Positions 7,007-14,156 of a stretch of 15,545 nt of DNA are shown here, in pieces. Position 1 is the first letter of the stretch. Each line of letters starts with the position of its first letter. Below the pieces are notes generated by a model that was given only the letters and a program-made list of their open reading frames with translations, searched no databases and was not told where the DNA came from. Source of the stretch: Lachnospiraceae bacterium OF09-6 (GTDB taxonomy: Bacteria > Bacillota > Clostridia > Lachnospirales > Lachnospiraceae); NCBI GenBank assembly GCA_003435055.1, contig QUMM01000044.1, positions 1 to 15,545 of the forward strand, written 5' to 3'. The position numbers and the translations under genes are program-made.

Positions 7007-7827
7007 ATACCTTCAGTAAGCTGTGGGGGATCAGGACACCGGCAGAAGCAAAGGCAAAGATTGCAGAGCAGATCGCAGATCTGCATATTACAGAGCCACA
7101 GAATCTGGAAGAACAGGCGTTGTCCCTGGTAGGACGGGATGTCTATGAGAAGCTGATTAAGGGCTACACTGAGAAACAGTGGGGAAGAGACTGCAAAGAT
7201 CTTCCGGCTTTTATCATTAAGCGTCTGCCATTGCGTTTTACTTATAATAACAATTATTTTAATGATGTATATCAGGGTATTCCGAAGGGCGGTTACACGC
7301 AGATTATCGAGAAGCTTCTGGAGAATGTAGATGTGATGACCGAAACAGACTTTTTTGAATATCGCAGGGAACATGATAATTTTAAAAAGATTGTGTTTAC
7401 TGGTATGATTGATGAATACTTTGATTACAGGCTGGGCCATCTGGAATACCGTACCGTACGATTTGAGACAGAGAGGGTCGAAGATGCAAGCTATCAGGGA
7501 AATGCAGTGGTGAACTATACGGCAAAAGAAGTGCCATATACCAGAATCATTGAGCACAAGCACTTTGAACCAGAGCTGGAGGCTGAGAAGCCAAAGGATT
7601 ATACCATCATTTCCAGGGAATATTCTACGGAGTGGAAGCCAGGCATTGAACCATATTATCCGGTAAACGATGAGAAGAACAGCAAGCTGTACGAAGCATA
7701 CCGGGAGCTGGCTGAAAAAGAAGAAAACGTGATCTTCGGCGGCAGACTGGGACAGTATAAGTACTATGACATGGATAAGGTCATTGATGCGGCGCTGGCA
7801 GCAGCACGGAAAGAGCTTGGAAAATAA
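6880..7827 (+). CDS. glf: UDP-galactopyranose mutase, main part (after the frameshift)
   Basis: This frame continues the Glf domain begun in the preceding ORF. UDP-galactopyranose mutase interconverts UDP-galactopyranose and UDP-galactofuranose with reduced FAD, supplying Galf for surface glycans. From 6880 it reads HIFHT-type sequence, then EFNNYINSPVAVYGDELYNLPFNMNTF, YEKLIKGYTEKQWGRD, LPLRFTYNNNYFNDVYQGIPKGGYTQI and the C-terminal GGRLGQYKYYDMDKVI. These motifs cover the usual catalytic and FAD-contacting regions. There is no good start codon or ribosome binding site in this frame; the first GTG (6961) encodes an internal valine. As sequenced, a functional mutase would not be made unless the base is restored. 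It is followed by the terminator hairpin of the convergent MerR gene. Confidence 0.85.
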   Translation, partial: HIFHTSNEEVWKYINKYAEFNNYINSPVAVYGDELYNLPFNMNTFSKLWGIRTPAEAKAKIAEQIADLHITEPQNLEEQALSLVGRDVYEKLIKGYTEKQWGRDCKDLPAFIIKRLPLRFTYNNNYFNDVYQGIPKGGYTQIIEKLLENVDVMTETDFFEYRREHDNFKKIVFTGMIDEYFDYRLGHLEYRTVRFETERVEDASYQGNAVVNYTAKEVPYTRIIEHKHFEPELEAEKPKDYTIISREYSTEWKPGIEPYYPVNDEKNSKLYEAYRELAEKEENVIFGGRLGQYKYYDMDKVIDAALAAARKELGK

Positions 7828-7841
7828 TAGTGTAAGAAAAA

Positions 7842-7891
7842 TGAAAAATCCGTGGTCAGGTATGCCAAAGGAGAGGTGTAACTGGCCACGG
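7842..7891 (-). terminator. Terminator of the MerR-methyltransferase gene
   Basis: An inverted repeat CCGTGGTCAG (7850-7859) / CTGGCCACGG (7882-7891) has one G-U pair and a 22-base loop. On the minus strand it is followed by ATTTTTCATTTTT. It lies between the convergent glf and MerR genes. The loop is long for a strong terminator. Confidence 0.6.
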
Positions 7892-7924
7892 AATATAAGA
7901 ATCATACAGGAAAGTACGAAATGG

Positions 7925-9106
7925 TTAACGTTTTACAATAAACGCACCGGCATCTTTGGTGATATAAAATCCTTTGTCGGTCTTTTTCTTTACAAATGCT
8001 CGAAAGTCGCGGTATCGGTCAACGATGTATCGATTCTGGTTGCCATGACAGGATAGCACATAGGCAATCAGTGCATCAGCGTCGGTTACATTCAGATAAT
8101 CTTCATATTGAACCCACTGAATATGGGAAAATTCTTTCTCTAACAGAGCTTTTCCATTTTCTTTGCCGAAGCGTTCATACAGACGATCGGCAGACAGGAC
8201 AATCCGGTCATCAAATTCCTGTACCAGCTCACTGATTTCTTTCATATGCTGTTCACTGTAGGTGCTGCAGATAAAGACACCGCCTGGTTTGAGTACCCTT
8301 TTTACTTCACGGAAGACCTGTTGCAGATTTTCACAGTAGAACAGTACATGATTGGCAATCAGCAGATCGACACTTTGATCAGGCATATGAATCTGATGGG
8401 CATCCATAACATCAAAGCAAAATCTGTAATCATCGGTTCCAATAGAACGCCTGACATCTCGCAGCATACCATCAGAGAGATCAGACAGAATAATCCGAAC
8501 ATTCTGTGGGATACGTTCCTGGTTTTCCAGCCAAAGGGAAGCATCACCGCATCCCAGCTCCAGAATGGTATCACCTGACCGGATGTGACACTGCTCATAT
8601 AACCATGGAAACCATCCCTGTTGATTGGCAGTGTATTCTTTATGCAGATTGATACGGGCAGAGATATTGGAAGAATTCAGATACTGGTTCTTCAGTTTCT
8701 GTTCCATTTCGTTGATATTGACAACCTGCAGCATATGGCTCCAGTCCACCTGATCGCCGTGATCCACTGACTCAGAGGCTTCTTGCAGCGCCTGCTTCAT
8801 CAACTGCATCTGCTCCAGACGTTCTTCCATCAGCCCCAGCTGCATATGCAGGGACTCGGATAAAAAAGAACGGTCGCCGTTTCGCATGGTCATTTCCCGG
8901 ATATCATCCAGAGAAAAGCCAAGATATTTTAAAAATAAAATCTGTTGTAATCTGGCAAAATCCTCATCCGTATAAAAACGGGCCCCGTTTTCATTGACAA
9001 AAGAAGGTTTTAAAATATGATGTTCATCGTAATATCGAATCGTTTTCTTGGTGATATGTGCCTTGGCGGCAAATTCACCGGAAGAATAATAGCCTGGTAA
9101 TTTCAT
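7925..9106 (-). CDS. MerR-family regulator fused to a SAM-dependent methyltransferase
   Basis: This 393-residue two-domain protein starts with a MerR winged helix. SSGEFAAKAHITKKTIRYYDE and the wing NGARFYTDEDFARLQQI lie within residues about 8-55, and a coiled-coil helix follows to about 115. The C-terminal half is a class I methyltransferase: motif I ILELGCGDASLW (183-187 for ELGCG), an acidic LSDLSDGML, and NHVLFYCENLQQVFREVKRVLKPGGVFICSTY. In other MerR proteins the C-terminal domain senses the ligand. Here that role would fall to a methyltransferase, which may bind SAM or a small molecule, or act on it. The start is ATG 9106 because AAGGAG (9117-9122) precedes it by 10 bases; an ATG 11 codons earlier has no such site. 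It divides the surface-glycan genes (glf side and rml side) and is divergent from rmlA, next to a MerR-type promoter. Confidence 0.88.
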   Translation of the reverse strand: MKLPGYYSSGEFAAKAHITKKTIRYYDEHHILKPSFVNENGARFYTDEDFARLQQILFLKYLGFSLDDIREMTMRNGDRSFLSESLHMQLGLMEERLEQMQLMKQALQEASESVDHGDQVDWSHMLQVVNINEMEQKLKNQYLNSSNISARINLHKEYTANQQGWFPWLYEQCHIRSGDTILELGCGDASLWLENQERIPQNVRIILSDLSDGMLRDVRRSIGTDDYRFCFDVMDAHQIHMPDQSVDLLIANHVLFYCENLQQVFREVKRVLKPGGVFICSTYSEQHMKEISELVQEFDDRIVLSADRLYERFGKENGKALLEKEFSHIQWVQYEDYLNVTDADALIAYVLSCHGNQNRYIVDRYRDFRAFVKKKTDKGFYITKDAGAFIVKR

Positions 9107-9116
9107 GGTTAAGACA

Positions 9117-9138
9117 CTCCTTACCAGATATTGTACCA
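9117..9138 (-). promoter_or_regulatory. Candidate extended -10 and ribosome binding site of the MerR-methyltransferase gene
   Basis: On the minus strand TGGTACAAT (9130-9138) matches an extended -10, followed by AAGGAG (9117-9122), ten bases before the chosen start. No good -35 is seen. A small inverted repeat ATCAGA/TCTGAT (9149-9154, 9159-9164) lies just upstream and could be an operator. Confidence 0.45.
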
Positions 9139-9209
9139 TAAATCGACCATCAGAATCGTCTGATTTTTGTTCATCTGCTACAAATTTGCGTATTTTACAT
9201 AAAAAACAC

Positions 9210-9240
9210 TTGAAGGTGCCCTTAGGGCATCTTTTATAAT
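9210..9240 (+). promoter_or_regulatory. MerR-type promoter with central dyad, in front of rmlABC
   Basis: The -35 TTGAAG (9210-9215) and a perfect -10 TATAAT (9235-9240) are separated by 19 bases, two more than the sigma-70/SigA optimum. The spacer is centred on a dyad: AAGGTGCCC and GGGCATCTT flank TTA (9213-9233), with one mismatch. An overlong spacer with a dyad between the two hexamers is the standard architecture of promoters that MerR proteins untwist and activate. The adjacent divergent gene encodes a MerR protein. The transcript would start near 9247 and lead into rmlA. Confidence 0.8.
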
Positions 9241-9311
9241 GCAGTTATAACCAGTAAAGATTTGTTTGTGGCCTGATGTAAGTTTGGCCAGAATAGGAGA
9301 GTACGAGAGAA

Positions 9312-10208
9312 ATGAAGGGAATCATTTTAGCAGGAGGATCCGGAACCCGTTTATATCCGCTGACCATGGTAACTTCCAAGCAGTTACTGCCGATCTATGA
9401 CAAGCCGATGATTTATTATCCGATGTCAGTGCTGATGAATGCAGGGATTCGTGATATCCTGATTATTTCTACACCGCAGGATACACCACGTTTTCAGGAG
9501 CTGCTGGGTGACGGACATCAGTTTGGTGTGAATCTGTCTTATGCGGTACAGCCAAGCCCGGATGGACTGGCTCAGGCATTTATTATCGGAGCGGATTTCA
9601 TCGGTGATGACACCGTAGCTATGGTACTGGGAGATAATATTTTCGCAGGCCACGGTCTGAAGAAGAGACTGACTTCTGCAGTGGAAAATGCAGAAAACGG
9701 CAAGGGCGCTACTGTATTTGGTTATTATGTAGACGATCCGGAACGTTTCGGAATCGTGGAATTCGACCATAGTGGAAAAGCGATCTCTATTGAAGAAAAA
9801 CCGGCTAAGCCAAAGAGCAACTATTGTGTAACTGGTCTGTATTTCTATGACAATCGTGTGGTAGAATATGCAAAGAACCTGAAGCCAAGCGCCAGAGGCG
9901 AGCTGGAGATCACCGATCTGAACCGCATCTATCTGGAAAATGGTGACTTGAATGTGGAACTTCTGGGACAGGGATTCACCTGGCTGGATACCGGAACACA
10001 TGAGAGTCTGGTGGATGCAACCAATTTTGTGAAGACCGTAGAGACCCATCAGCACCGCAAGATCGCCTGCCTGGAAGAGATCGCATATCTCAATGGATGG
10101 ATCAGCAAAGAAGATGTGCTGAAGACTTACGAGATCGTAAAGAAAAATCAGTACGGACAGTATCTGAAGGACGTGTTGGACGGAAAATACAGAGAACAGT
10201 TATATTAG
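9312..10208 (+). CDS. rmlA: Glucose-1-phosphate thymidylyltransferase (RmlA)
   Basis: RmlA makes dTDP-glucose from dTTP and glucose-1-phosphate, the first step of dTDP-L-rhamnose synthesis in the cytoplasm. The 298-residue length is that of the short RmlA form. The N-terminal nucleotide-binding signature [11 protein letters not shown] (8-18) is followed by [20 protein letters not shown]; later come [44 protein letters not shown] and [13 protein letters not shown]. All are textbook matches. An AGGAG lies about 12 bases before the ATG. It is the first gene of rmlABC, and the MerR-type promoter is 72 bases upstream. Confidence 0.96.
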   Translation: MKGIILAGGSGTRLYPLTMVTSKQLLPIYDKPMIYYPMSVLMNAGIRDILIISTPQDTPRFQELLGDGHQFGVNLSYAVQPSPDGLAQAFIIGADFIGDDTVAMVLGDNIFAGHGLKKRLTSAVENAENGKGATVFGYYVDDPERFGIVEFDHSGKAISIEEKPAKPKSNYCVTGLYFYDNRVVEYAKNLKPSARGELEITDLNRIYLENGDLNVELLGQGFTWLDTGTHESLVDATNFVKTVETHQHRKIACLEEIAYLNGWISKEDVLKTYEIVKKNQYGQYLKDVLDGKYREQLY

Positions 10209-10222
10209 GAGGAACTATTATC

Positions 10223-11242
10223 ATGAATATTATCGTTACCGGCGGAGCCGGATTTATCGGAAGCAACTTTATTTTTCACATGTTAAAGAAATACCCGGAT
10301 TACCGTATCGTGTGTCTGGACTGCCTGACTTATGCAGGTAACCTGTCCACACTGGCCCCAGTAATGGACAATCCAAATTTCCGTTTTGTAAAAGAAAGCA
10401 TCACAGACAGAGAAGCTGTTTATAAATTATTTGAAGAAGAACATCCGGACATCGTGGTAAACTTCGCAGCAGAGAGCCACGTAGACCGTTCTATTGAGAA
10501 TCCAGAAGTATTCCTGGATACCAACATCAAAGGTACGGCAGTGCTGATGGACGCCTGCAGAAAATATGGCATCACCCGTTATCATCAGGTATCTACTGAT
10601 GAAGTATACGGAGATCTGCCTCTGGACCGCCCGGATCTGTTCTTTACCGAAGAGACTCCGATCCACACCAGTAGCCCGTACAGCTCATCCAAGGCTGGTG
10701 CTGACCTTCTGGTACTGGCATATCACAGAACCTATGGACTGCCTGTAACCATCAGCCGTTGCTCCAATAACTACGGCCCATATCATTTCCCAGAGAAACT
10801 GATTCCGCTGATGATTGCCAATGCATTAAATGACAAGCCACTTCCAGTATACGGAGAAGGATTAAACGTCCGTGACTGGCTGTACGTAGAAGACCACTGC
10901 AAGGCTATTGACCTGATTATTCATAAAGGCCGCGTAGGAGAAGTTTACAACATCGGTGGACACAACGAGATGAAGAACATCGATATTGTAAAACTGATCT
11001 GCAAGGAACTGGGCAAACCAGAAAGCCTGATTACCCATGTGACAGACCGTAAGGGACACGACATGCGTTATGCGATTGATCCAACCAAGATCCACAATGA
11101 ACTGGGCTGGCTGCCAGAAACAAAATTCGCAGACGGTATCAAGAAGACCATCAAATGGTATCTGGAAAACAGAGAATGGTGGGAAACCATTATTTCAGGG
11201 GAATACCAGAACTACTATGAAAAAATGTACGGAGATAGATAG
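10223..11242 (+). CDS. rmlB: dTDP-glucose 4,6-dehydratase (RmlB)
   Basis: RmlB converts dTDP-glucose to dTDP-4-keto-6-deoxyglucose with bound NAD+. The 339-residue extended short-chain dehydrogenase has the Rossmann motif GGAGFIGSN at the N-terminus. Thr125, Asp126 and Glu127 in STDEVYGDL do the elimination, and Tyr153-x-x-x-Lys157 is the YxxxK pair (SPYSSSKAGAD). RCSNNYGPYHFPEKLIPLMI is also typical. The start is ATG 10223: AGGAGG (10207-10212) overlaps the rmlA stop and precedes it by 10 bases. The open frame extends farther upstream inside rmlA but without a site there. Confidence 0.96.
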   Translation: MNIIVTGGAGFIGSNFIFHMLKKYPDYRIVCLDCLTYAGNLSTLAPVMDNPNFRFVKESITDREAVYKLFEEEHPDIVVNFAAESHVDRSIENPEVFLDTNIKGTAVLMDACRKYGITRYHQVSTDEVYGDLPLDRPDLFFTEETPIHTSSPYSSSKAGADLLVLAYHRTYGLPVTISRCSNNYGPYHFPEKLIPLMIANALNDKPLPVYGEGLNVRDWLYVEDHCKAIDLIIHKGRVGEVYNIGGHNEMKNIDIVKLICKELGKPESLITHVTDRKGHDMRYAIDPTKIHNELGWLPETKFADGIKKTIKWYLENREWWETIISGEYQNYYEKMYGDR

Positions 11243-11244
11243 AA

Positions 11245-11853
11245 ATGGGACAGATTAAAGTAGAGAAAAATGTAGGCGGCATTCAGGGACTGTGCGTGAT
11301 TGAACCAACCGTGCACGGTGATTCCCGTGGATACTTTATGGAGACTTACAATGAAAACGATATGAAAGAAGCAGGACTGGACATGGTATTCGTACAGGAT
11401 AATCAGTCCTGCTCTACCAAAGGTGTATTGCGTGGACTACATTTTCAGAAGCAGTTTCCACAGGGAAAGCTGGTACGCGTGATCAAAGGATCCGTCTATG
11501 ATGTGGCTGTAGACCTGAGAAGTGATTCTGAGACCTACGGAAAATACTACGGCATCGAACTGACCGAAGAAAACAAGAAGCAGTTCTATATTCCACAGGG
11601 ATTTGCTCATGGATTTCTGGTATTATCTGATGTGGCAGAATTCTGCTATAAATGTACCGACTTCTATCATCCAGGGGATGAAGGCGGTATGGCATGGAAC
11701 GATCCGGAGATCGGCATCCAGTGGCCACAGGTAAAGGGCAGCTACCAGGGAAGCGCATCCGCTGAAGGATACGTGATGGAAGATGGCACGGCACTGAATC
11801 TCAGCGATAAAGACCAGAAATGGCTGGGAATTAAGGATACATTTAAGTTCTAA
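11245..11853 (+). CDS. rmlC: dTDP-4-dehydrorhamnose 3,5-epimerase (RmlC)
   Basis: RmlC epimerises dTDP-4-keto-6-deoxyglucose at C3 and C5 to the rhamno configuration. The 202-residue cupin contains DSRGYFMETYNENDM, the RGLHFQ motif with catalytic His66, KLVRVIKGSVYDVAVDLR and YIPQGFAHGFLVLSD, all family hallmarks. It starts two bases after the rmlB stop, with GGAG (11231-11234) inside the end of rmlB as its ribosome binding site. RmlD, the final reductase, is not in the window. The slightly long C-terminal tail is not unusual. Confidence 0.95.
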   Translation: MGQIKVEKNVGGIQGLCVIEPTVHGDSRGYFMETYNENDMKEAGLDMVFVQDNQSCSTKGVLRGLHFQKQFPQGKLVRVIKGSVYDVAVDLRSDSETYGKYYGIELTEENKKQFYIPQGFAHGFLVLSDVAEFCYKCTDFYHPGDEGGMAWNDPEIGIQWPQVKGSYQGSASAEGYVMEDGTALNLSDKDQKWLGIKDTFKF

Positions 11854-11881
11854 AGAACAAAACAGGAAAGAGAAAATGAGA

Positions 11882-11933
11882 AAAAAGAGCTGATGCAGAG
11901 ACTCAGAAAGAAGTCAATGTGTCGGCTCTTTTT
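11882..11933 (+). terminator. Terminator after rmlC
   Basis: AAAAAGAGCTGA (11882-11893) pairs with TCGGCTCTTTTT (11922-11933), a 12-bp stem with one U-G pair, a 28-base loop and a final T run. It lies 29 bases after the rmlC stop and separates the glycan genes from the accessory region. Confidence 0.7.
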
Positions 11934-11939
11934 GCTGTA

Positions 11940-11968
11940 TTGACGGTGATTTTTGACCATGATAAAAT
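11940..11968 (+). promoter_or_regulatory. Promoter of the ATPase-remnant/receiver/nuclease genes
   Basis: TTGACG (11940-11945) and TAAAAT (11963-11968) are spaced by exactly 17 bases, a near-consensus housekeeping promoter. It lies directly after the rmlC terminator and 66 bases before the ATPase fragment, so the downstream genes probably still have transcription of their own. Confidence 0.65.
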
Positions 11969-12033
11969 GAATAATAGTGCTTAAGAAAACATGATATATC
12001 TGTAGAAGAAAGTTTCTAAAAGAAAATGGGAAA

Positions 12034-12261
12034 ATGGTATATTTAGTTCCTTTTAGTATTTTTCGAAATCAATATGCGGATAGTTTAAGAAAATATATTT
12101 TGAAGGAAGATGATGGAATCGGGCTTGGCTTAAATATCGTGAAAGACATTGTATCATCTTATGACGGTACGATTTATGTGATGGATTCTAAGGAACTGGG
12201 AGGAGCAAAATTTGTAGTTCATTTTATGAAAAAGGAGACAACTAGATGGAAAAAATGCTGA
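12034..12261 (+). pseudogene. Histidine-kinase/Hsp90-like ATPase C-terminal remnant
   Basis: Only 75 codons are open. The C-terminal ATP-lid and G2 region of a GHKL (HATPase_c) domain is clear: DDGIGLGLNIVKDIV, followed by GGAKFVVHF as the last strand. The N box, the G1 box and any sensor or dimerisation domain are absent, and an in-frame TGA lies at 11992-11994. The preceding residues (VPFSIFRNQYADSLRKYIL) may be the lid segment. The ATG has only a weak site. The 3' end overlaps the start of the receiver gene by 16 bases, the arrangement of a kinase-regulator pair. It is best read as a gene that lost its 5' part, although its promoter region is still good. AT content is higher than in the rml genes. 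Confidence 0.65.
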
Positions 12262-12743
12262 CAGGATTATATATAGAGGACGAAAAAAAGAATATCGAGT
12301 TGATGCAGGCCAGATTTGAACTTTACGGACTTAAGTTATTGGGCTTGTGTGAGTATCCTCAGAGTGTAGAGAATTTTTATGAATACATTATAGAAAATGA
12401 TGTGGATTTTTTATTAATTGATCATGAATTAAATAAGCTACATGTGTCCTATAAAGGAATTGATGTGTTAAAAGAGATCCGGAAACAGGACAGTAATATT
12501 TATGCCGTGTTGTTGACGAATTATCCACTGGATAATTACAAAACAGAACTGGAAGAATATGATTTTCAGTTGAATAAGTCGGAATTGGCAAATATATCTA
12601 AAATGCAGGAACTGACAGCAAAAATAAAGAGAGCCTGCGGAAACAGGCAGGAAAATAAAGATCTGGCGTTCATGGATACCCAAAACAGAAATTTACAGGA
12701 GATACTGGAACAGTTGAGAGATATGAAGAAAAAGGAGCGGTAA
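12246..12743 (+). CDS. Receiver (REC) domain protein, stand-alone response regulator
   Basis: This 165-residue protein is a single CheY-like receiver domain plus a C-terminal helical tail (about 125-165) without a DNA-binding domain. The phosphorylation pocket looks complete: acidic Glu11 and Asp12 (YIEDE), acceptor Asp59 in DFLLIDHEL, Thr91 in VLLTNYP, and Lys111 in QLNKSE. It is therefore likely a true phospho-acceptor, not a degenerate receiver. AAGGAG precedes the ATG by eight bases. It overlaps the ATPase fragment and its stop overlaps the next gene's start (TAATG), so it was probably translated together with both. The output is presumably passed to the nuclease next door by protein contact, which is inference. 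Confidence 0.72.
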   Translation: MEKMLTGLYIEDEKKNIELMQARFELYGLKLLGLCEYPQSVENFYEYIIENDVDFLLIDHELNKLHVSYKGIDVLKEIRKQDSNIYAVLLTNYPLDNYKTELEEYDFQLNKSELANISKMQELTAKIKRACGNRQENKDLAFMDTQNRNLQEILEQLRDMKKKER

Positions 12744-13639
12744 TGGATTATACTCGAAAAAAACACTGGGTTACGTACCATTCGAAAAAATGTAAAATGT
12801 ATCTCCGAAATGATTTTTGATTTGAGTGCGCATATTGTGGAATGCGGGAGCAGGATAATGTGGCAGGAGAATTCTATTTCGAAAAAGATCATTATGTATC
12901 CAAAGAATCAGATGTAGAATGGAACACAGATGCATATGAGAATATGGTGTATGCTTGTCGAAAATGTAATAAAACGAAGTCAGATAAAGAACTGAGCCTG
13001 ACTTTGGATCCATGCAAAGATGATATTTATAATGGGGAACATCCACAGATAGAGAAGCACGGAGAAGAAGATCATTATGCAGTACGTGCACAAACAGAAA
13101 AAGGAAGACGATTTATTGAAAATCTGGAATTGAATTCTAAGTTTTACCGTCGAATGAGGAAAGAGCAACAGGAAGGTCAGAAAATACGGGCGGAAATATC
13201 AAAAATCCTGAAAGCAGATTTTGAAAAAACAATGCCAAAAGAGACTGCAGCTTTAAAGAAAAAGCTGGAAAAGTATTTTGGATTAACAGAAAGAGATGAG
13301 AGCAGTGATGAATTTCGATGCGGCGAATCACAGGCTGGAAAAGAAATGTATGAGATCTTAAAAAAGCTGCGAGAAAAGAAGATTCCCTGTAGATTATTAC
13401 TGGATGAGCATGATGCGGATGTTGTGCTTTCTTATGAAGGAAGAGAATATTATTGTGAGATAAAATCCAGTGAGACGGAAGGAAAAAAGATATATGGACC
13501 AGTAATAAAAAAAGAAAAACTGGAAGCATGGAACAAAAGCAACAAACAACATGGTGTACTGTATGATTATAGAAAGAAAAATAAACTGGTGCTGTACATA
13601 TGGGATGCAGAAGGAAAAAGGATGCAGTGTGAATTATAA
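12743..13639 (+). pseudogene. HNH endonuclease with C-terminal PD-(D/E)xK-like domain, interrupted by a stop
   Basis: From ATG 12743, which overlaps the receiver stop, the frame codes for 298 residues but is broken by a TGA at 12818-12820 (codon 26). Just after it lies an HNH zinc-finger nuclease: C29-A-Y-C32, the Asp49-His50 pair in EKDHYV, an asparagine in AYENMVYACRKCN, and C72-x-x-C75. Restarting at ATG 12842 would lose the first zinc cysteines. The C-terminal part has a PD-(D/E)xK-like core: Asp224/Asp226 in DADVVLSYEG, then Glu239-Ile-Lys241 in YYCEIKSS. A lysine-rich helical segment (about 125-185) joins the two. It is probably a dual-nuclease effector of the receiver/ATPase module, now inactivated. 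The stop could also be a sequencing error. AT content is high. Confidence 0.72.
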
Positions 13640-13654
13640 ACCTTGTCATTTCAG

Positions 13655-14139
13655 ATGGGAAATAATCTCATGCAGATAACGGATAAATTACTTCGTCCAC
13701 TGATGGAAGTGAAGTATTTGAATGCGGATAATGTAGATCGATATCGATGCATTATGCGCATTTTTTTGAAAATGATGAGAAGCTTCATTACTGGATGTAC
13801 CAGGAGGAAGTCTATGCTCAGATGAAGGAAGATCCCTATTTTGCAGAGTATCGGCCGGAGCAGTGCCTGCAGGATCTGACTACTCTGACGGAGTGGAAGA
13901 ATCTGAATACGATCCAGGATACCAGAAAGGTTGCTTCGATTGAAGAATTTAAGAACCGAAAATACCGGTATCAGATGTCAGAATATAGCGTGAAGATCGA
14001 GCGTCTGGTGGTACGTCTGGAGAATCTGTTTATCGAAGGGGCATCACTGGAACCGACGCTTCTGGAGCGGATTCGCCTCAGTATTCAGCGGTTTCCTGAG
14101 ATGGCAGAACTGGATGATGACTGGCCGGGAGCCGGATGA
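13655..14139 (+). pseudogene. JetA-like (DUF2397) N-terminal fragment of a Wadjet operon, frameshifted
   Basis: The translation matches the N-terminal part of the DUF2397 family: LLRPLMEVKYLNADNVDRYR, then ENDEKLHYWMYQEEVYAQMK, EYRPEQCLQDLTTLTEWKNL, IQDTRKVASIEEFKNRKYRY and EGASLEPTLLERIR. DUF2397 is the JetA (kleisin-like) subunit of the Wadjet variant whose other parts are DUF2398, a TIGR02680 SMC ATPase and DUF2399. A run of seven T (13761-13767) where eight would keep the frame shifts the reading between IMRIF and ENDEK. Only about 161 of the roughly 480-500 residues expected remain; homology ends near MAELDDD (about 14121) and a stop follows. ATG 13655 or ATG 13670 could be the original start. 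It begins 16 bases after the nuclease gene. Confidence 0.75.
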
Positions 14140-14156
14140 TATCGTGGGGACTTTCT

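Noticed and set aside
9107..9139. Longer start of the MerR-methyltransferase
   Set aside because: The ATG at 9139 has no ribosome binding site. AAGGAG lies inside that extension and suits ATG 9106. MerR proteins also normally begin just before the helix-turn-helix.
10097..10222. 42-codon upstream extension of rmlB
   Set aside because: It overlaps rmlA in another frame. AGGAGG and the conserved MNIIVTGGAGFIG start fix ATG 10223.
12818..12820. TGA as a selenocysteine codon in the HNH protein
   Set aside because: No selenium genes or clear SECIS hairpin are visible, and a residue there is not part of the zinc-binding cysteines. A nonsense mutation is simpler.
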